Below are positions 15,897-19,571 of a stretch of DNA of 19,571 nt, piece after piece. The number at the start of each line of letters is the position of its first letter. The first letter of the stretch is position 1. The DNA comes from Ferruginibacter sp. (GTDB taxonomy: Bacteria; Bacteroidota; Bacteroidia; Chitinophagales; Chitinophagaceae): contig VERM01000005.1 of assembly GCA_018882645.1 (NCBI GenBank), forward strand, positions 1 to 19,571, read 5' to 3'. Below the pieces are notes generated by a model. The model ran no database searches, had not been told where the DNA came from, and saw nothing but the letters and a program-made list of their open reading frames with translations. Made by a program: the position numbers and the translations under genes.

Positions 15897-16393
15897 TTTA
15901 CCACTTTGTTGGCGCAACTGCTGCTTGCGAATGCTTCAGGCTTGGCTTTGAATGCAAACCCCATTCCCAGAATATATCCCATAGCTTCTCTGAGTGCGTC
16001 GTTGCTTTTGAATTGAGGATTGGTGTTGATGTCTGCATGTACTTCCATATCAACATTGTATTCGGTAAAAACTGTGCATAATTCATAAGCGATTTCGATA
16101 CTTTTAGCCACCTCTACCAGCATCCTTTCTTTAATGCTGTATTGTTGCAATGTTTTTTCATTATGGATGAACATGAAACCACCTTGTCCTTCTCTCAGAA
16201 AGACAATCACAGTTGCAAATTCAGTTTCTTTTCCTTTAACCTGGCTGTCTGTACCTATGCATACTTTCAACTTGTGACCATTAAAGGTTTCGCGCTGAAT
16301 AGCTTGGGTAACCGCATTTTTAATAGGTAGTTCTATGGCTTCGCCGTTAAATTTCCTCCATAACATATCGAAAGGTTTCTTAAATATACTCAT
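15893..16393 (-). CDS. YkuK-type RNase H-like protein (DUF458)
   Basis: A 166-residue protein of the DUF458/YkuK family, predicted from fold similarity to be an RNase H-like nuclease; its biological role is not established. Conserved parts are visible: an early acidic strand GTDSQVKG (47-54, probable first metal-binding Asp), a central helix around KERMLVEVAKSIE (88-100), the second acidic strand VHADIN (118-123), and the C-terminal block GMGFAFKAKPEAFASSSCANKVV, with KPxAFASSxCA matching the family end. The length is as expected. The start is the ATG at 16393, with no clear promoter seen in the 116 bases to the next gene end. The stop codon overlaps that of engB on the other strand. Confidence 0.87.
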   Translation of the reverse strand: MSIFKKPFDMLWRKFNGEAIELPIKNAVTQAIQRETFNGHKLKVCIGTDSQVKGKETEFATVIVFLREGQGGFMFIHNEKTLQQYSIKERMLVEVAKSIEIAYELCTVFTEYNVDMEVHADINTNPQFKSNDALREAMGYILGMGFAFKAKPEAFASSSCANKVVN

Positions 16394-16458
16394 TTTAGGA
16401 ATCCCGAAATATTAATATGGAGTTAACGAATATAAAAATGTGCATTTGTGGATAAATC

Positions 16459-16487
16459 AAAAAAGGTCAGTCATTGCGACTGACCTT
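16459..16487 (-). terminator. Strong intrinsic terminator of the metalloprotease operon
   Basis: A perfect 10-bp stem (16463-16472 with 16478-16487) around a 5-base loop; on the minus strand the hairpin is followed by six T residues (plus-strand A run 16459-16464). The polarity places it 22 bases after the stop codon of the protease gene at 16510, so it ends that transcript before the ykuK-like gene. The short palindrome TGTGTACACA next to it (16487-16496) has no evident role. Confidence 0.85.
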
Positions 16488-16509
16488 GTGTACACACATG
16501 ATGGAATGA

Positions 16510-18096
16510 TTACTGTTTAAATATTCTTTCAACCTGAAGCTGCTGGTTGTTGGTCAGTAACTGGATGATGTAAATTCCGGATGATTTGTTACTCATATCA
16601 ATTTGATTCATGCCTCTGTTTCCGCTACCTGCAACTATTGTTCTGCCATTGGCATCGAATATTTTATATTTGAAGGGCTCCTGAGCATTTATGTTGACAT
16701 AGCTCTTTGTCAATCCTGATAAAACAAATGGTTTAACGCCTAGGTCGTTGGATTGTAACATAACCACATTGGAGTAAGCGGTTTGTCCGGTTACAGTAGA
16801 TACTTTCAGTCTGTAATATTTATTGCTGTACCCATTGACTTGATATGTCCCTTTTCTGACATCTTTGTTTTCATCAACGAGTTTGGTGAATGAGCTTCCA
16901 TTGTCGGATACCTCTAGTGTTTGAGTTTGCACAGGCTCATCAGCCTCAATGCTCCACTCCAGATGGTGTTGATTTTTTTCAGTACTGCCATTTAATTTTA
17001 CATTTCTGATTGCAAGAGTACTTCTGAATCCGGTAATGGTATATGATCCCAAACTTCCGTAATTGCTGGAATTCGAACTTCCCGCGCCGGTGATAACAAA
17101 ATAATACGTTCCTGATTTCAGAGAAGTGTCTATCGATACACTCATAGTCGAAATCGGATCAAATGTTTTTAATAGATTTTGGTCATTATCATACAGCATG
17201 ACTTTAATATCCAGATTTGCACCGTCATTGGAAGCGCCTAAATTGAAAGGATTGGCTTCAAAATGAAAGTTCGAAAACTGGCTAAACACGAATTTAAACG
17301 CGTCTTTATCGGTATTTGTGGACAGAATTCCATTTACATTGAAAGAAGTGTTTCCCGGTGAAAATGCTGCCTCATTTAATGTTTCTACATAATCATCTAT
17401 ACGATAATTGAATCCATTTTTTGTGGAAATGATTTTGAGGTTATCCTGTATACTGTTACAGCCGGAAGGTGTAGGGCCTGCATTCCAACCGGTATTGTTT
17501 CTGTAATAGCTGTTCCCCATGATCGGAGCCCAGCTGGTTTCCCCGCTTCCAATCCCAGAATTATATGTTTCAGTCAGCTTACAGTTATTGTCAAATGAAG
17601 CTTGATGTGAAAGCCCAAGGGTATGTCCGCTTTCATGACTGCAACATTCTGCAATGTATTTGGAGTTGTTAGGTCCCAGTCTGTCAGAAAAAACAAAAGC
17701 CGGGGTATCATCACCCCATGTGAAAGAACCAATGTATGCAATGCCACCAACACCGGCTTTCCAACTGCTGGTGGGTGTGATGATGATTCTGATTCTTTGA
17801 GTCAACGGAGCTGATAAAAAAACGGTTGAGTCTGTAGTGATGTTGACATCAAATGGTCTGTAATCTTCAGATACTCTGAAAAAAATTTCACTAATCTGAT
17901 CATCTGAAAGTGACGGAGCTCCGCATACAATTGGATTTCCTCCGTTCCATACCGAACTCCTTACAATATGCCCGTCAAAATCCAGATAGATCGTAGCTTT
18001 AGCTCCAGGCAAACTACTCAATTTTGGAAAACTGAATGCAACTGTAGAAATGAGTATAAGGGTAACAAAATGAAAGATTTTGTAATAGTTTTTCAT
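16510..18096 (-). CDS. Secreted metzincin-like zinc metalloprotease with T9SS C-terminal sorting domain
   Basis: A 528-residue secreted protease. Signal peptide about 1-22, then directly a catalytic domain (about 30-225) with the zinc motif HESGHTLGLSH: His 154, Glu 155, His 158 and His 164, followed by a likely Met-turn at Met 193 (APIMG). Residues about 235-355 look like a pre-peptidase C-terminal (PPC) beta domain (DKDAFKFVFSQ.., SGTYYFVITGAG). A fibronectin-like domain follows (about 365-450), then a C-terminal type A sorting domain (about 455-528: YKIFDANGRTIVAGSGNRG..GIYIIQLLTNNQ..ERIFKQ), which directs export by the T9SS and usually surface anchoring or release. No Cys-switch propeptide is apparent before the catalytic domain. 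Five Cys residues in the catalytic part could form disulfides. The natural substrate is unknown. It lies 43 bases after a small secreted protein gene and ends at a strong terminator. Confidence 0.9.
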   Translation of the reverse strand: MKNYYKIFHFVTLILISTVAFSFPKLSSLPGAKATIYLDFDGHIVRSSVWNGGNPIVCGAPSLSDDQISEIFFRVSEDYRPFDVNITTDSTVFLSAPLTQRIRIIITPTSSWKAGVGGIAYIGSFTWGDDTPAFVFSDRLGPNNSKYIAECCSHESGHTLGLSHQASFDNNCKLTETYNSGIGSGETSWAPIMGNSYYRNNTGWNAGPTPSGCNSIQDNLKIISTKNGFNYRIDDYVETLNEAAFSPGNTSFNVNGILSTNTDKDAFKFVFSQFSNFHFEANPFNLGASNDGANLDIKVMLYDNDQNLLKTFDPISTMSVSIDTSLKSGTYYFVITGAGSSNSSNYGSLGSYTITGFRSTLAIRNVKLNGSTEKNQHHLEWSIEADEPVQTQTLEVSDNGSSFTKLVDENKDVRKGTYQVNGYSNKYYRLKVSTVTGQTAYSNVVMLQSNDLGVKPFVLSGLTKSYVNINAQEPFKYKIFDANGRTIVAGSGNRGMNQIDMSNKSSGIYIIQLLTNNQQLQVERIFKQ

Positions 18097-18139
18097 GGGG
18101 ATGTAGGATTTAATATTGGATAAGGATATAAGACAGGGT

Positions 18140-18604
18140 TCAATCTTTATTGCCTTGGCAATCCTGCAATAAAGCAGTTATTTCAAATTTTTCCATTGTG
18201 TATTGGTTTGATTTATTTTTTTTCAATTCATAACCGTCTGCGGCTTCCGGATTGATCATTCGACCGACGTATCTGAATGTTTGATCATCTTCTTGAATCC
18301 TGGATATTTTTAACAGGGTATTTTCTAAATATTTGGATCGGATCAATACGGTTTGAAGGTTGTGATATATCATTTCACTACTGATCACCTCTCCCTTAAA
18401 TTCCAGTTGATTGTTGAAAGAAATGGCAACCATCTCACCTTGATGATAATCCATAATTCTTTCTAGAATATTTATATTGATTGGAATGACTTCATCACAT
18501 TTTGCAAAAAGTTGAGGCTTGACGCTTTTGTTTTTTTGAGCAAGCGTTGCAAACGAAAAAAGAGTAAATAACAGAGCAAAGCTTATTTGGATTAAGTTTT
18601 TCAT
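18140..18604 (-). CDS. Small secreted protein of unknown function, upstream of the metalloprotease
   Basis: A 154-residue protein that I do not recognise. It has a signal peptide (about 1-23, ending ATLAQ) and a basic linker (KNKSVKPQ). The mature part appears to be a single alpha/beta domain with hydrophobic strands (MVAISFNNQLEFKGEVI, TVLIRSKYLENTLLKISRI) and a C-terminal FEITALLQD. There are only two Cys residues (36 and 149), near the two ends of the mature protein, so one disulfide is possible. It has no sorting domain, lipobox or membrane segment, so it is probably periplasmic, in contrast to the protease. It precedes the protease gene by 43 bases on the same strand without a terminator between, so they are probably co-transcribed. 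A role as inhibitor or folding helper of the protease is a guess based on position only. Confidence 0.8.
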   Translation of the reverse strand: MKNLIQISFALLFTLFSFATLAQKNKSVKPQLFAKCDEVIPININILERIMDYHQGEMVAISFNNQLEFKGEVISSEMIYHNLQTVLIRSKYLENTLLKISRIQEDDQTFRYVGRMINPEAADGYELKKNKSNQYTMEKFEITALLQDCQGNKD

Positions 18605-18807
18605 TGTATCAGGATTTGGATAATTGAGTACTTATTATATCAACGTAATCGGAGTGTTATTATTATGTTAATGAAGGATATTTTTTTAAATTAAAACTGC
18701 TCGCAATACTCAAAAGATTCAAAATACGAAAGCATAATTTATTTTACAATATGTAGTTATTTGAATTTCAACAATATTAAGGAAAGGTCTATTGAAAATA
18801 TGCGCAT

Positions 18808-18836
18808 AAAAAAAGGATGAGAAAATCATCCTTTTT
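18808..18836 (-). terminator. Intrinsic terminator downstream of the dihydrolipoamide acetyltransferase gene
   Basis: An 11-bp perfect stem (18810-18820 with 18826-18836) around the loop GAAAA; on the minus strand it is followed by T residues from the A run at 18808-18814, which overlaps the stem base. It lies 22 bases after the stop codon at 18858-18860. The remainder of the 253-base intergenic region (18605-18807) is AT-rich, must carry the promoter of the small secreted protein gene, and shows no convincing TAnnTTTG box or gene. Confidence 0.8.
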
Positions 18837-18857
18837 CAGTGTGAAATATGTCAAAAA

Positions 18858-19571
18858 TCATACCAACATCAGTACGGGATTTTCCATGTACTTCTTAAGG
18901 GTTTGGAGGAAAGCAGCTCCAATGGCGCCGTCAACAGTTCTGTGATCGCAGCTGAGTGTGACTTTCATGATATTGGTTACATCAAAAGTTTGTCCTTTTT
19001 TTATTACGGTTTCCTTTATTTTACCAACGGCAAGAATACAACTGTCTGGAGGATTGATTATGGCCGTAAATTCTTCAATGTCCATCATACCAAGATTGGA
19101 TATGGTAAATGTATTTCCACTGAATTCTGAGGGTTGAAGTTTTTTGTCTTTTGCTTTACCATATAATTCCTTTGCTTCGGATGCAATCTGTGACATTGTT
19201 TTCTGGTCGGCAAATTTAATTACTGGCACAATCAATCCGTCAGGCATTGCAACTGCAGAGCCAATGTGAACATGGTGATTATGTCTGATGAACTCACCCA
19301 TCCAGCTGCTATTTACATCAGGATGTTGCTTGATGGCTGTAGCACAAGCTTTGATCAACATGTCATTAAACGAAATTTTGACTGGGCTCACTTCGTTTAT
19401 GGCCTTTCTTGCGATAATGGCATTGTCCATGTTTATTTCCATGGTCAGATAGAAATGAGGCGCGCTGAATTTGCTTTCTCCCAATCGTCTTGCAATGGTT
19501 TTACGCATCTGCGTTAGTGGAGTGTCTGTAAAAGATTCAGAGCCTGTTGGAATATTCACCACGTTACCCAA
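18858..19571 (-). CDS. Dihydrolipoamide acetyltransferase (E2) of pyruvate dehydrogenase, catalytic domain, 5' part outside window
   Basis: The C-terminal 238 codons of a 2-oxoacid dehydrogenase E2 subunit. E2 transfers the acetyl group from its lipoyl arm to CoA. The catalytic domain is nearly complete: it starts with the family pattern TQMRKTIARRLGESK, continues through APHFYLTMEINMD, KISFNDMLIKA, PDGLIVPVIKFAD and GNTFTISNLGM, and ends with the active-site block DHRTVDGAIGAAFL, which carries the catalytic His and Asp, and ENPVLMLV. The details, especially TISNLGMMDIEEFTAIINPPDSCILAVG, resemble pyruvate dehydrogenase E2 of Bacteroidota more than the 2-oxoglutarate type. The lipoyl and E1/E3-binding domains would be upstream, outside the window; the frame is open to the window edge and the TTG there is not a start. 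Confidence 0.93.
   Translation of the reverse strand: MGNVVNIPTGSESFTDTPLTQMRKTIARRLGESKFSAPHFYLTMEINMDNAIIARKAINEVSPVKISFNDMLIKACATAIKQHPDVNSSWMGEFIRHNHHVHIGSAVAMPDGLIVPVIKFADQKTMSQIASEAKELYGKAKDKKLQPSEFSGNTFTISNLGMMDIEEFTAIINPPDSCILAVGKIKETVIKKGQTFDVTNIMKVTLSCDHRTVDGAIGAAFLQTLKKYMENPVLMLV

Noticed and set aside
16487..16496. Palindrome TGTGTACACA beside the protease terminator
   Set aside because: It is short, single-copy as far as I can see, and lies in a 3' untranslated region where an operator is unlikely.
18605..18807. AT-rich intergenic stretch considered as an origin or small RNA locus
   Set aside because: No iterons, DnaA-like box cluster or stable hairpin apart from the terminator was seen; it is probably just the upstream region of the small secreted protein gene.
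19266..19517. Plus-strand open frames of 75 and 83 residues over the E2 gene
   Set aside because: They are antisense to a well-conserved E2 catalytic domain and look like shadow frames.

Overview
The window looks like a chromosomal segment of a Bacteroidota bacterium, probably an environmental Saprospiria, Chitinophagia, Sphingobacteriia or Cytophagia type; the exact family cannot be placed from this sequence. The support is an AT-rich genome, TAnnTTTG promoter boxes, a TonB-dependent receptor with an N-terminal carboxypeptidase-like domain, a PorT/SprT protein of the type IX secretion system (T9SS), a secreted protease with a T9SS C-terminal sorting domain, and TTG starts. No rRNA, tRNA, CRISPR array, insertion sequence or phage gene was found. 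Coding density is high and no gene-free stretch exceeds about 255 bases.

Left part (1-3660): the 3' end of a thiolase gene, then a receptor-lipoprotein pair (TonB receptor at 673, lipoprotein at 3042). A near-consensus Bacteroidota promoter precedes the receptor and is overlaid by two tandem 17-bp dyads that look like metalloregulator operators. The pair ends in an intrinsic terminator whose hairpin lies inside the last codons of the convergent gene.

Transport block (3632-10267): a canonical full-length ABC exporter on the minus strand, then, divergently, a three-gene operon of an ABC transporter, an HlyD-type adaptor and a TolC-type outer-membrane protein. The operon has the layout of type I secretion or tripartite efflux. 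Its ABC protein has lost the LSGGQ signature, the catalytic Glu and the H-loop His while keeping Walker A. This is the most unusual protein in the window.

Middle part (10275-16393): comM/yifB (AAA+ DNA-recombination helicase); an outer-membrane beta-barrel protein of the Wzi/RemB type; porT overlapping ubiE (T9SS component and menaquinone methyltransferase); engB (ribosome-assembly GTPase); and a YkuK-type RNase H-like protein. Convergent neighbours here are separated by -3 to +7 bases, so their transcripts probably overlap at the 3' ends.

Right part (16459-19571): a probable two-gene operon encoding a small secreted protein of unknown function and a secreted metzincin-like zinc protease with a T9SS sorting domain, closed by a strong terminator. 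It is followed by the 3' part of the pyruvate dehydrogenase E2 gene with its own terminator. PorT belongs to the secretion machine that would export the protease; the Wzi/RemB-like protein and the TonB receptor are also predicted to act at the cell surface. The rest are housekeeping genes.
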